A DNA stretch of 64,000 nucleotides. It comes from Micropterix aruncella. Taxonomy: Eukaryota; Arthropoda; Insecta; Lepidoptera; Micropterigidae. The notes under the pieces are model-generated. The model was not told the DNA's origin and did not search any database. It saw only the letters and a program-made list of their open reading frames with translations. The DNA is taken from positions 4,332,795 through 4,396,794 of the forward strand of contig OX155957.1 in the NCBI GenBank assembly GCA_944548615.1, written 5' to 3'. This document shows positions 45,019 through 55,789 of this stretch, piece after piece (the stretch's first letter is position 1; each line of letters opens with the position of its first letter). Both the position numbers and the translations under genes were made by a program.

Positions 45019-45680
45019 ATAATACTCAAGCACAAAACTACACATTTCCAGTGCAGCTTTTCGTATTATTCTGCGGTTGTATGGAATCGGTTGGGAATGG
45101 CTTTGCGATCGAAATCAATTTCAGTATTTAAGGACCACTTTAAAAGTTTATTATTAAAGGAAGATATTTAGATGTCATAATTTGATTTTATTTTAAAATA
45201 ACTATTGCTAATTGGATTATTACTATTGTCTTCGTTTATTTATTGATTTGTAACCTGATTATTTAATGTTAAATATTTTGATTTTGATTATTTTTGATTT
45301 ATTATATGTAGATTATTAAATTTATGTAATTACGTTATTTTCTTTTAATATCATTTGATGTTAAATATCTTGATTTTGATTATTTCGATTTGTGTATTTA
45401 TTTGATTATGATTATTTGGATTTTTTGTTTTAAGATTTATTTGATTTGGTTATTTTATTTTAAAAATCATATACCTATGAATCAATAATTAATAGGTGTG
45501 TCCTGAAAACCAGGATAAGAGATATCCTGAGGATACCCCTAATTTGCAGCGTTTGTAGCTTTATTTCATAGTCTTTGTCTATTTATAGTATTAATTTTTA
45601 ATCTGTGTGTTCTTGTTTTTTTTGTGTATGTTTTTTATAACAGCTACAAATAAATAAATAAATAAATAAATAAATAAGTA
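45019..45680 (+). pseudogene. 5'-truncated LINE: C-terminus, 3' UTR and (AAAT)n tail
   Basis: A short frame ending at 45171 reads FSYYSAVVWNRLGMALRSKS then FKDHFKSLLLKEDI and stop, the standard terminal block of jockey/CR1-like LINE proteins (VWN-LP...FK..L). A 3' UTR of about 470 bp follows and the element ends in (AAAT)n at 45647-45678. No other domain is present. Confidence 0.7.
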
Positions 45681-45742
45681 AATGACATATTTATTTATCC
45701 ATTTTAATAGACTTTTGTCGAAAAAAAAACTTTCTCTTAAAC

Positions 45743-45957
45743 ATAAAATCAAAGACTATCGCGGTTGTTTGACATTATAAATAGGATAGAAAACGAATTT
45801 ACCGCGTGAAATTTGTAGCACCCGACGTTTCGGTGCCGTTGCAGCCGCCGTTGTCCAGGGTAGACTGAAGAGCTGTCAATCCGTTGTTTTGCGGGTAGGC
45901 CGCATACCGCTTCCGCCACTGCGTAGGTTATAACGGTGGTGGGGGGCCGGGCTCTCT
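45743..45957 (-). mobile_element. Repeat D (Penelope-associated)
   Basis: AAAGACTATCGCGGTTG, GTAGCACCCGACGTTTCGG and GACTGAAGAGCTGTCAATCC match 11748-11960 in the same orientation. The truncation point after GGGCCGGGCTC is shared with that copy's internal position. Confidence 0.65.
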
Positions 45958-46220
45958 CTCTTAAATGTAACGCTTTCTCTTAAATGTATAATCTATTAAG
46001 CCCATTCTTATGAACTCATAGAAAAAAATCATACATGGTGGGGTGTGTGATAAGCCCTAAGCGCGGTTTACTCGCATGTCGTGCGCTCCGAGGCTGATGC
46101 CGGACCGAATGAATTGCACTGATCGGAACGGCAACGTCGCATTTGCAGCTACTGAGAAAACGAACTCGCGCGTCTCGCGCATTCAAGAATTATTACGAGT
46201 TTTTAACTACTGGAATGTGT

Positions 46221-46533
46221 TAGGGGCTCTCTAGACGATCAAGCATGCTTGACAAGCTTCGCGTCGCGGGTAGGGAGGGGATCGTAAATAGCAGGAAATA
46301 TGACCATATTTTTTGTAATATTTACCAAAAACGCCTAATTTTGTGGTTTATACCGGGGAGTCACTTTAATTAGAAGTAATTGATTGATGAATGACGTGGC
46401 TCCCTGGTATAAAACTACAAAATTAGGCATTTTTCGTAAATATTTTCATATTTCCTGGGATTTACGATTACCTCCCAGCCCGTGACGCGATGCTTGACAA
46501 GCATTGTTGATGGTCTAGAGAGCCCTTTATACC
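46221..46533. mobile_element. Foldback MITE F, Tc1/mariner-like, TA-flanked
   Basis: Arms of about 130 bp are inverted almost end to end: GGGGCTCTCTAGACGATCA at the left and TGGTCTAGAGAGCCC at the right, with GCCTAATTTTGT and ACAAAATTAGGC further in. TA flanks the left GGGG end and the right end. A second right arm alone lies at 50633-50780 and ends AGAGAGCCCC|TA, confirming the border. No coding capacity. Confidence 0.8.
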
Positions 46534-46556
46534 CCACCTCGTAAACGGAGGGTTAA

Positions 46557-47682
46557 ATTTGATAGCTGGCTTTGAAAACGACATTAACAATCGGATTTAT
46601 TATTATTCACCACCAATATAAAATCAGTTTATTGCGATTTCTCTTAGAATTATGGAAGTTTATGATTTTCTGCAAATAACTCCGTTACGTTTAAGCCTGC
46701 CGATAACTTTTTGAAACAATGCGACTGATAACGGCACGAACCTTACAAACGAAAGTTATGAAATACTGTGAAAAGCCGCGTGAAAGAGAATCCATGACGC
46801 GAAACGTCAAATAAATTCATTAAAATAAACGTTTCGCCAATCGAGTTGATCTATCATTTCATTTTGAAATACTTTCGCGATTCGTAAAGACGCGTACAAA
46901 TACAGAGCTAATTATTTGTTCGAGAAGTTGACACAATTGGTTTCACCATTGAGAATGACACCAAATAATAAAATAGCAATGTGGATACTCCTTGTAATAA
47001 TAATTTAACCCTAATTGTTATCTATCGAAATGGTTGTAATAATGTTTTTAAAATAATTATTCGCATATTGCAGATTGTTATTCGAAATTTAGATTTCTGG
47101 TCGTCAAATCTTATAATACAATTTTATCTTCTGAATAAAATATTCGAAGAATTTACTGGTTAATAGATATATAAAGGGAAGGGTACATAAATAAAAGGGG
47201 CTCTTCGACATAAATGTAATAATGCCATCCGAAAGCAAATTCTTTGGCGATTCAGTGTATCAAAAATTACAAAGATCGGGCTGATTGCTATACAAAGGCA
47301 TTATTAATAAAACATTATATTGATTAAATAATTAATAATTTTCTACTTGCCTTTGTAAAAATATTATAACTATTTGTGGAATTATTAAATATGGTCAAAC
47401 AATAAAATATCTCATTAGGTAGGTATATAAAAAATAAATTTTATATTTTTTTGGTCATTATAAAGGATTTATACTATAATTTCCAATTTAATCAAAATTG
47501 CTGAATGAGCCCCTTTTATTCTTGTATCTTCATATTTTTTTGATATTAAAATACTTATCGTAAAAACTACAAAAACATTTAATTTCTTACATTTTATTAG
47601 GAAAATTTAAATGCCTTGTGATAAAGTAGGGGAGGACAGGTACGTTTGAACCACGGGGAGGTGTGAATCACTGACCACGTAA
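46557..47682. other. AT-rich stretch, no gene
   Basis: Nothing recognised. Confidence 0.5.
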
Positions 47683-47759
47683 GTATGAAGGCAGATTTAC
47701 CTTGAATAAGTTACTGACTTGGAGTCAGTAACTTATTCAAGGTAAATCTGCCTTCATAC
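47683..47759. repeat. Perfect palindrome, 37-bp arms, 3-nt spacer
   Basis: The arm at 47683-47719 starts GTATGAAGGCAGATTTACCT. The spacer is TGG, and the exact reverse complement is at 47723-47759. It lies directly upstream of a family A fragment. Confidence 0.97.
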
Positions 47760-47783
47760 ATTCAAGACAATTCAGTGCCGATC

Positions 47784-48010
47784 GGTAGCTAATGGGCCTA
47801 TTGCAGTTCGGCCACTAATACCCATGTAGTATAAGGGTCGGACAAACTCACGGTTCAACACCCATCCGGCGGCCTCCATGTAGAAGTGCGAGCCCAGGTA
47901 GGATTCTGGCCTGCGGGAAAGTTTCCCTTAGGAATCACTCTTCGGGCGCTCCTGGACGGTTTGCGCACCTTGCGGAGACAGGCAATCTATTGTGCATTCC
48001 GACTGATAGT
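47784..48010 (+). repeat. Family A element, 5' third
   Basis: GGTAGCTAATGGGCC, AACACCCATCCGGCGGCCTC and GCTCCTGGACGGTTTGCGCA match the family. Alignment stops at GCATTCCGACTGATAG, where a different GC-rich block begins. Confidence 0.8.
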
Positions 48011-48200
48011 CCTTCGACTGCACTTAACAACTGAGCAGTGCCGCTCCGGCGCATATTACCGGTTTGCGTGCGGTGCGACGCCGGAGCGCACCGTGTGACA
48101 TACCATGGATATTTATTTGTATGTAGTGCGCAGCAGCAGCACCGCTCAGGCGCTGCGTCGCAACCGCCCTGCATCGTGTGGCCCGGCCTTAAATCCTGAT
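48011..48200. repeat. GC-rich inverted block, possible small foldback element
   Basis: GCCGCTCCGGCGC (about 48040) and GCGACGCCGGAGCGCAC (about 48075) are inverted, followed by GCGCTGCGTCGCAACCGCC and GTGTGGCCCGGCC. It abuts the truncated family A copy and may be the insertion that interrupted it. Confidence 0.35.
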
Positions 48201-48867
48201 TTATGTATAATGTAAATTTCTAATATCTTGGCAAATGTGGCGCCAATGTAAGCTCAATGATGAAATTCTGCCAAAACCGCAGTACTAAACTGAGATGCCT
48301 ATCTCCGTCAAAGTTACTTGGATAGCGGCATGGAAAATCCATCGCCGAACGAGCAGAATGCAAATTCAGCACTCATAGAGCAAGTTTGCCGTTGGTTCAC
48401 TAGACAACTTATCTAACCAGTAGACGCTTTGCGGTGGCCCTAATTAATTTTGTGAATTTTCGCCATTATTTTCAGTTACCGAAAAATATATCCTCAGAAG
48501 ACCTATGTTTTATACAATTATCTGCATTTACAATGATTACTAAACAAGTAAATATATAAAAAGGAATAAAATATATGACTGCTGTTATAAAAAGTGAACT
48601 ACTGTATATAAAATGATTTTTATTACGGTTTTTTATGAAATATTTGTGGTATATATATTTTTTAGTATAGATACATATATATATTCTGAATGTATTCAAT
48701 CAGACCTTCCATTTAACACTAGCTGCGATACATTTATGTTCATGTATTAACATTTGGAGATTTAGACATTTATACAACTATTTAATTGATATTTGGACAG
48801 TTATCCTATGACACTCGGGATAACATAACAATTCTAATATTACCACATATTTATAAATCTGTGCAAA
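48201..48867. other. No gene recognised
   Basis: AT-rich apart from a mixed patch at 48290-48420. Confidence 0.45.
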
Positions 48868-48953
48868 CTCTTAGAAGTTATGGTAGAATAAAGAAACCGT
48901 AAACATACATAGATAAACCCTGAACACTTTACACACATTTTTTGTTGGGAAGT
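48868..48953. repeat. Dispersed repeat I, copy 2
   Basis: TTAGAAGTTATGGTAGAATA, CCCTGAACACTTTACAC and TTTTTTGTTGGGAAG; see 16990-17085. Confidence 0.55.
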
Positions 48954-49049
48954 CGTTTAAAAATGCAATGTTTAGCGCAATTTTCGCTTTTATCCGTTGG
49001 GAAATGTACCACTAATTTAAGAGTTTCTGCAAGGGAAATGAACCATTAT

Positions 49050-49130
49050 TATTAATAATAATAATAGGAATTAAACGCTTTATTTGCTTAAACAAAAAGG
49101 CGAGCTTATTGCCTAAAAGCAATATAACAA
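49050..49130 (-). mobile_element. Retroposon 3' end with (ATT)n tail
   Basis: GGAATTAAACGCTTTATTTG and AAAAAGGCGAGCTTATT next to (AAT)n correspond to 10251-10340. Confidence 0.5.
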
Positions 49131-49323
49131 TATGATTTAAAAAAAGATAACAATATTATTTAAAAAGGTACCAATATCTTTTTGTTATTGAATTATTACA
49201 TTGATAATCCTAGCATAAAGTAATAGTACTTAAAGAGCTACCTTTCAAAATAGAATAATTAGAAAAGTGTCTATGTGTGTACATAAACATAAATATTTAT
49301 TTGCTTCTACTCTTTATTTGAAT

Positions 49324-50017
49324 TGTCACAATAGGCTGGGAGCTAATGGGCCCTTGCTGAGTTGGCCACGAAGACCCATTCTGTTTCCGGGTCGGTCATA
49401 CTCAAGGGTCAACACCCATCCGATGGCCTCCACGCATGGGGGGCGAGCCTGGGTAGGACACTGGGTCAACCAGTCTCCCCTGGGAATCAATCCTCTGGCG
49501 CTCCTGGACGGTCTGCGCACCGAGCGGCGCAAGCCAATCGATTGTGCTCTCCGACTAACAATCGGGGGAGTCTGGGAACTGTATTGTTTCCTATAGAGCG
49601 GGGGCAGTTGTCTACCTTACGGCGACTGCTCTTGAAATGACCATTGGCCATCCGATCCCGGTTCAGAGTCGGGCAAAGGACGCCTTGGTCCGCGATAGAT
49701 TCGGTATACTCCGTTTCACCGCTTCGTAAGGGAGAGGATCGCGCAAGCGACCTCGAACTCGGAACCAATCGAGTGACCGGAGAAATCTGGTCATAATTGG
49801 TAGTTAGGGCGCGAGTGCCGCCCGCCAGGTATCATACCTGGCTACTCGCGGTAAGGCGTTGGTCTCTAACGGGTTGTGGCGTAGCTAGACGTCGGATTTG
49901 TTATGTCCAAAGTCTTCTACGCTCACTGCACGGTCGATAGAACGATGAATCGTTAAAACGTCCTGCGGTGACGGGTTCGCCCGTTGTGGTTGACATCTCA
50001 ATATGTCACAATAGGCT
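49324..50017 (+). repeat. Family A element, complete, with perfect 14-bp target duplication
   Basis: The element runs from GGGAGCTAATGGGCCC (49338) to 50003 (666 bp). The direct repeat TGTCACAATAGGCT occurs at 49324-49337 and again at 50004-50017. Near the 3' end is the hairpin ACGGG-TTCG-CCCGT, then TGT G and 15 nt (GTTGACATCTCAATA) to the duplication. It is very similar to the copy at 59570-60235. Open frames on both strands (plus 49362-49640, minus 49487-49768) are shared with that copy but are broken in older copies, so I do not call them genes. The outline suggests an RNA-derived insertion. Confidence 0.93.
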
Positions 50018-50095
50018 GGTTTATTGTAATACGAAAACCTCTTACAACTAACTTAACTATAACAAAAAATATATATGTGTGAATACTACATGTGT

Positions 50096-50168
50096 GTAAT
50101 TGTGTGTCTTGTTATCGCAATCAAAATGTAATTTCGTTAATTTTATCCCACAGAAAAAATAGTGACCC
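50096..50168 (-). mobile_element. tRNA-SINE, 5'-truncated copy
   Basis: TGTGTCTTGTTATCGCAATC, TTCGTTAATTTTATCCCAC and AATAGTGACCCA are the reverse complement of the body of 22214-22380. Confidence 0.75.
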
Positions 50169-50558
50169 ATTACAATTTAAAAGTTCTATGAGTGTACGCT
50201 TGGCCGTTATTATTGCAAAAGGCCTCGCACTTGTTTTTATGGGCAAGAAACCTAATAATTTCTCTAATATTAAATGTTTTCGAAATAACAGTTTTCGAAT
50301 TATTGCCACTTGTCGAAATTAGGAAACAGCATGGCCCGAAATTGCATTTTTTCATACAATCAATACAATAAAACACCGTACAATCATGAATGGCGTGTAT
50401 AATCTGAGAGCTCTGCCTCTCGCCGGCGCTCTTTGTTTTCAACGAACGCACCGTTCTTTCAGAAGATCGTCGAGAAACAGAAACAACATTGAAACTGGAT
50501 ATAAAGAAGATGTGCTATATTATACTAACTGTATTAGATTTCTTCTTATGCAGATATT
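50169..50558. other. No gene recognised
   Basis: Overlapping short frames without domains. Confidence 0.4.
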
Positions 50559-50600
50559 GAGCCCGATTGCATTTCTATGAGAACTAAAACTGAAATTCAC
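50559..50600 (+). mobile_element. MITE M1, isolated left end
   Basis: ATTGAGCCCGATTGCATTTC followed by GAACTAAAACTGAAATTCA matches the left termini at 5973 and 60531. Confidence 0.6.
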
Positions 50601-50632
50601 ATATTTCATCAATAAATTACGTCTAATTAACG

Positions 50633-50781
50633 TGACTCCCTGGTATAAACTACAAAATTAGGCATTTTTGGTAAGTATTTGAAAAAAAATATTTGCATAT
50701 TTCCTGCGGTTTACTAACCTCTTGCAGCCCGTGACGCGATGATTGATAAGCATGCTTGATCATCTAGAGAGCCCCTAAACT
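50633..50781. mobile_element. MITE F, solitary right arm
   Basis: TGACTCCCTGGTATAAACTA, AAATTAGGCATTTTTGG and TCATCTAGAGAGCCCC match the right arm of 46221-46533. The left arm is missing. Confidence 0.75.
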
Positions 50782-51460
50782 ACACATCCACATCGTAATC
50801 GCACCAGCAGATGGGATACGCCGATGACGTTCTACCTGGTAATTCTGTCAAAATATTCTGCGCACCAGTGACGCTGTTACTTGTAAAAATCTCGCACGGT
50901 GATAGCACGTTCCACACTACTCTAGTTAAATTATCTATGATTACTAATAAACAACGCTTTCACAAAAACGACGCATCTGTTCCGAACAAGTTCCGGCTCT
51001 ACAGTGTTGCCAACTCTAACGTTCAAAAGTAACCGTTTCGCTGCACAACGCTGTATATCATTTTATGTTAATATAAAATGTCAAAATATATGCTATTTTA
51101 ACCGGTCGGGCGCCATCAATGACTATAGGCATTTTGCGTCATTTGACAAATCCGCGCATAGCCGTTTCGGCCGGCCCCCATACATAATATATAAATGTAT
51201 AATATACATGACTAACAAGACTAATTCATGTAAAACAAGAGGGAATTCATGTAAAAATGATATTCTTAGTATTTATTTACAAAATCGACCAAAAGTTGCG
51301 GCGCAGCTTTTTGCGCGCGAAGGCTGCCTTCGGACTGGTTAAAAAACTATTGCACTTACCCAAATAGAACAAACGTCAATGTCACGTTCAATAGTCAATG
51401 ATGCGTTAATTTTGTCATTTCGGGCCCGGTTTTATTGATTAATGTTACTGCTGATAGAGA
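50782..51460. other. No gene recognised
   Basis: The frames at 50811-51342 carry no domain I can support. Confidence 0.4.
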
Positions 51461-52219
51461 GACGGTCATTGCCGTCGTAAATAAAAACACAGTAACTTCA
51501 TATACTGTGTTTATACAAGTTTGGTTTGTTTAAAATCACGAGTTGGAGTACTAAAAGGCAAATTTTTCGGTTTATCTGTCGATGAATAGTTGCCGATATA
51601 CCTTAGATAAAAACACAGTATTTTTTAAAAAATCTCAATATTTTTAATAAAAAACACAGTATATATATTTTTTTAAGTTAAAATACAGTAACCAATTATT
51701 TACTGTGATCTTTTTTAATACATATAAGCATTTAAGAAATATTTTTGTTTGGTTACAACACGTCTTCTTCAGATACTGTGGTTTTAGGTAAAATTTTGTC
51801 AAAAGTTGATTTATTAATACACGAATTAATAACAGCATCTCAATTACTGTGTTTAAGGTGCCTGCAGTTTTTTATTTATTTTACATGGTTAGAACACAGT
51901 AATGGGTAAAATTTACCTATAACACAGTAACCACTCAGTTACGGTGTTATAGTTTAAAAATATAAAATTTATCAAATTATTTTCCTAATGTAAAACACAA
52001 TATGTAATTTAATTAATTAAACAATTATAATTTATATATATTTTTAGGCAGAATTGAAGTTCTAACCATATTTTAACATTAAAGATTAAAAGAAATAATT
52101 TATATTGATTACTTTGTTCATGTAAACAAATATTTAACAACTGAACTTTGACCGCGTTTTTCTCAAAACGTATGTTTCCACGTTACTGTGTTTTCATTTA
52201 CGACGGCAGTATACCGACC
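51461..52219. mobile_element. MITE with about 30-bp inverted ends and many AACACAGTA motifs
   Basis: The left end contains TGCCGTCGTAAATAAAAACA and CACAGTAAC. The right end, read in reverse, has TGCCGTCGTAAATGAAAACA and CACAGTAAC. Between them the 9-mer AACACAGTA, or close variants, occurs about eleven times in both orientations (for example near 51487, 51613, 51656, 51845, 51894, 51921 and 52183). This resembles clustered transposase sites in hAT- or MULE-like MITEs. No coding frame. A target duplication was not resolved. Confidence 0.7.
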
Positions 52220-52941
52220 GACTTCCCCGCCCAGCCATTTGAGTAATTTAGTATCCGTATCCAATAAATAGCACACACTGTTTTTTTCATTGGCTCCTAG
52301 AGTAGCTAAGAGCGCTCCACCGGTAACATTCTTTCATTATATTTAGTTCACATATACAATTTTACTCACTCATAGTTTTATTTCTTCTGAGCTACCGTTG
52401 TATGGAAGGGCCAATCTTATTTTTATGTGTATGTCACAATTGTTCTGTCATGAATGCGACCAGATCGAGCACTTTACCACGCAACGGGAAAATGAAAAGA
52501 CCTTTCCAGACGGGAAGGTTTTTCCCTTCACAGAATGCCGTTTAGACGCCGAGAAATTCTCTTATTTTGCCAATCCTAGTAATGGGCGCAGATGACTATT
52601 CATTTCCAGCTGCCTGACTGTTTTATATCAGCTACGTATTGTAGTTTTTTCTTTTGAATTTCAATGTTTTAGTTGTTTGGAGACGAAAAATGTCTTTACA
52701 ACGTCTTATTTTATAAAAGATGTAAGTGAATTGTGATTTTGTATGTCAGTGATATCAACACATATATTTTAAGTATTAGAATTTTCTAAGTTAAAGATAT
52801 GCCGACGATTTAAAGAAATTTAAAACAATTGATGTACGAAATATTGAATCATCCACCAGCATATTATAAATTCTTTTAAGCTATATTGGGAAAAAGTAGA
52901 ATCAATATTAATATAGGAATATAATTCTATATACGATTCAA
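52220..52941. other. No gene recognised
   Basis: The 65-codon frame at 52398 has no recognisable domain. Confidence 0.4.
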
Positions 52942-53624
52942 ACCAAACAGAAATAAATAGAGTTATCAATTACAACGGGCGAACCCGTCACCTCAGGAAG
53001 TTTTAACGATTAGTCGTGAAGTGAGCGAAGAAGACTTGGATAAAACAGTCCACCGTCAAGCTCCGCCACATGCCCGTAAGAGGCCAACGCCTTATCCGCG
53101 AGATAACCAGGTATGTTATCCAGCGGGATTACACTCACACCCTTACTTCCGATTGCGACCAGATTACTCCGGTCTCTCGACTGGTTACGAGTTCGAGGTC
53201 GCATACGCGGTCCTTTCCCTTACGAAGCGGTGAAACGGCGTAAAACGAATCTATCGCGTACGGAATCCTTTGCCCGGCTGCTCGCCCAGGATCGGGTAGC
53301 CGATGGTCGTTTCAAGAGCAGTCTCCGTAAGGTGCGCAACCACCCCCGCTCTATCGGAAACAGTACTGCTTCCAGACTCCCCCGTCTGTTAGTCAGAGTG
53401 CACAATCGATTGGCTCACGCCGCACGGTTCGCAGACCGTCCAGGAGCGCCAGAAGGTTGACTCCTAGGGGAAACTATCCCTATGGCCAGAGTTCTGCCCG
53501 GGCTCGCTTTCATGCGTGGAGGCCGCCGGATGGGTGTTGACCCGTGAGTGTGACCGACCCTGAACAGAATGGGTCTTCGTGGCCAACGCAGCAAGGGCCC
53601 ATTAGCTCCCACCAAACAGAAACA
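52942..53624 (-). repeat. Family A element, complete, with 14-bp target duplication
   Basis: The element spans 52956-53610 (655 bp) in minus orientation. ACCAAACAGAAATA (52942-52955) and ACCAAACAGAAACA (53611-53624) are the target duplication, with one mismatch. Between the left duplication and TACAACGGGCGAACCCGTC there are exactly 15 nt, and the other end is the 5' end GGGAGCTAATGGGCCC read in reverse. The 115-codon plus frame at 53113-53460 shares its last 50 codons with the frame in the two youngest copies. The element landed directly upstream of a 5'-truncated LINE. Confidence 0.92.
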
Positions 53625-53639
53625 ATAATAACAATATAT

Positions 53640-54470
53640 ATAGCTTAGGGAGCATGTGTAAAATCTGTCTTGGATCCTCTAGTGAAAGCCCAAAAGCTTT
53701 TGTTGAGGGTATTTAATAGAAGGCCCCCACGATATGACTCCAACATGCTATTCAAAGAAAGTAATGTGTTAGATATACGCCAGCTGTTTGTGAAACAGTC
53801 ACTCATGTTCTTCCATCGAACCTCAGATAAACGACTGCGAAGCCAGCAACACCGAACTACAAGAGCATCTGCAGGTCTGAACTATGCCGTTCCCCGAGTT
53901 AATTCTTCATTTGCCCAAAGACAATTCAACTATATAGCACCTAAAATATTCAACCGTCTTGATGACAAAATAAAAGAAATAGAAAATACCATTTTATTCA
54001 AAAAAAATAGAAAAAATGGCTTTGTGACGACCTAGGTCGTTCAAGGACAGAGAAAGAACTGCTGCAAGTCATATCTTTAAAAAAAATATATATATTTCTG
54101 CATAACTTTACTATTATACTATATAATATGATATAAGATATTAAACAAAATGTACTATATTGTAATATAATGCAAAAGAATAATACTATAATATATTTAG
54201 ATCGTTATATTTATATATTTGTGTATGTATGTATATGTATGTGTGTATGTGTATATGTATCTATATGAGTACCTACGTCAGTTAGGCTTCTCCACCTAAG
54301 TGAGAAAGTAAGTCGTATGCCCAGATACAGGCTATATTTGGCCTAGTTGGGTATACGCTGAGCATGGTCATGTGAATGTGGGCCTTTGTTTCTTCGCACC
54401 ATTACTTGTTATAACCATTTTTATGCGTTTTATAATTATGTTTGATACAAATAAATAAATAAATAAATAT
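53640..54470 (+). pseudogene. 5'-truncated LINE: C-terminus, 3' UTR and (AAAT)n tail
   Basis: An open frame ending at 54035 encodes about 125 residues: VKAQKLLLRVFNRRPPRYDS, NMLFKESNVLDIRQLFVKQS, HRTTRASAGLNYAVPRVNSS and YIAPKIFNRLDD. This matches the order QK-LLR, PRY, LF-E-L-D-RQL, H-TR, P-S and YN-L that follows the RT domain in CR1/jockey-like LINEs. No stop interrupts the domain, so this could be a fairly recent insertion. A 3' UTR of about 400 bp with TATG-rich and CCCAGATACAGGCT blocks ends in (AAAT)n at 54445-54468. Confidence 0.85.
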
Positions 54471-55384
54471 TAACTATTTGACAACACACCTATAGCAAAG
54501 TGCTGCTGCATGAGAGATTTAAGAGTGATTTTAGACAGCGCTTCAAGCTTCCGCGCGCATTTTGCCATCGATGAGAAACCTTACAAAATACGCGTATCGA
54601 AGCTTTTTCATGATATTTTCTATTGACATTCTAATTTTCTTTTGTCATTATTATTAAATATTTTTATTTAAAATTTATTTGTAATTATTAGGTATGTTTA
54701 TATAAAGTTTAACATTTTTTAAAATTAGCCGAATATACCCAAATATGTAGGTACATTCTAAACTAGAGAGCTTGCTGTCTAAGAACAAGTCCTGCTAATT
54801 AGTTGGGCGGCAGCAGTACAAGTTAAAATATGCTAATGCTCATAGCAACCGTTTTTTTTTTTTATGAATAATTCTATGTGAATATAGAATAATATAAGTA
54901 ATATAAAATGATACAAGAGATTTATGATTTGTTAAATTAAAATTAAGTTCTTCAAAATTAAATAAATAAATAAATGCAGCAATCATGCAATCAGCTTATA
55001 ATTCATTTTTCAGCTCACATGAGAACTATAATTTACCGATATGGTCCTTGCACTACAATGTACAAACATCGTTTGTTCAGTGATTGAATTTTTAAAAAAT
55101 ATATAATAATCAAGTTTCGTTTAGGAGTAAACGGTTGCTGAAGAAATCTGCGGTCCACAGATCTTCGAAAGACACTCATCTTAGACTTCCTTGAGTACTG
55201 TCTCAGAAATATTTTCTCATATACTTGGGCATTTCTTTGTGAGGCAGAGAACAGTGCATAATCTAAACTTTTACTGTTATGTTTAGGATATTTGCTGCGA
55301 GAGCCACACTGAAAATGCCTGGGAAGAATAATAATAAGTTGACAGATAGTAAAAACACATTTTTAAAAGCAAGCTTTTATTAAA
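54471..55384. other. AT-rich stretch, no gene
   Basis: Nothing recognised. Confidence 0.5.
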
Positions 55385-55470
55385 ATGTTCTGTCCCGAGC
55401 CAACCCCGGGTACAGCAGCCATGTCATAGTAAAACTTAGAACGGGCTATCATAATTAACTCCTCTCCTCG
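55385..55470 (-). repeat. Repeat B unit, partial
   Basis: CCCGAGCCAACCCCGGGTAC, CAGCCATGTCATAGTAAAAC and ACGGGCTATCATAATT match the 119-bp unit in reverse orientation. Confidence 0.7.
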
Positions 55471-55489
55471 CGGAGTAAAAATTCAGCTG

Positions 55490-55670
55490 TCCCATTCGCG
55501 CGCGACCTTTTCGCGCGCAAAATCGACGACCTTGATAAAAACGACCATAACTTGTAAACCACTATACGGATCATAAAAAGAAGAACTGTAAAATGATCGC
55601 ATTGAAATTTGACATATAAAACATTATAACCTTATCTCGTAAATCAATTAAGATAATAATGGCGACAAAT
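55490..55670 (+). repeat. Dispersed repeat H, copy 2
   Basis: CGCGCGCGACC, CATTGAAATTTGACATATAA, AACCTTATCTCGTAAA and TTAAGATAATAATG match the inverse of 36590-36765. Confidence 0.65.
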
Positions 55671-55789
55671 TACAAAACGCAAACGGCCTCCATCGTCTCG
55701 TCATCACTGGACCAAGTGGACGCCTGTCATTCCAGTGTATTAAAACTTGCATCCCCAAAAGGACGCCTGTCATTTGTCGGGTTAAGTGC

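Larger units (their letters stand above)
44823..46556. mobile_element. Possible piggyBac-type element with TTAA-like ends (tentative)
   Basis: The left end GTAACCCTCCGTATAC (44823) and right end GTAAACGGAGGGTTAA (to 46556) are inverted, with GGTGGGG repeats nearby (44873, 46035, 46536). The left TTAA would have mutated to GTAA. The segment encloses a LINE tail, repeat D and a foldback MITE. Evidence is limited to the ends. Confidence 0.3.

Noticed and set aside
49487..49768. A 93-codon minus frame shared by the family A copies at 49487, 59717 and, in part, 53113 and 62514
   Set aside because: It stays open only in the youngest copies. The older copies at 33131, 44007 and 56352 have shifted frames or stops, the start region is not conserved, and no domain is recognisable.
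50811..51032. MGYADDVL at the start of a frame, resembling RT motif C
   Set aside because: No other RT motif is nearby in any frame, and it begins directly after a MITE border. Likely chance.
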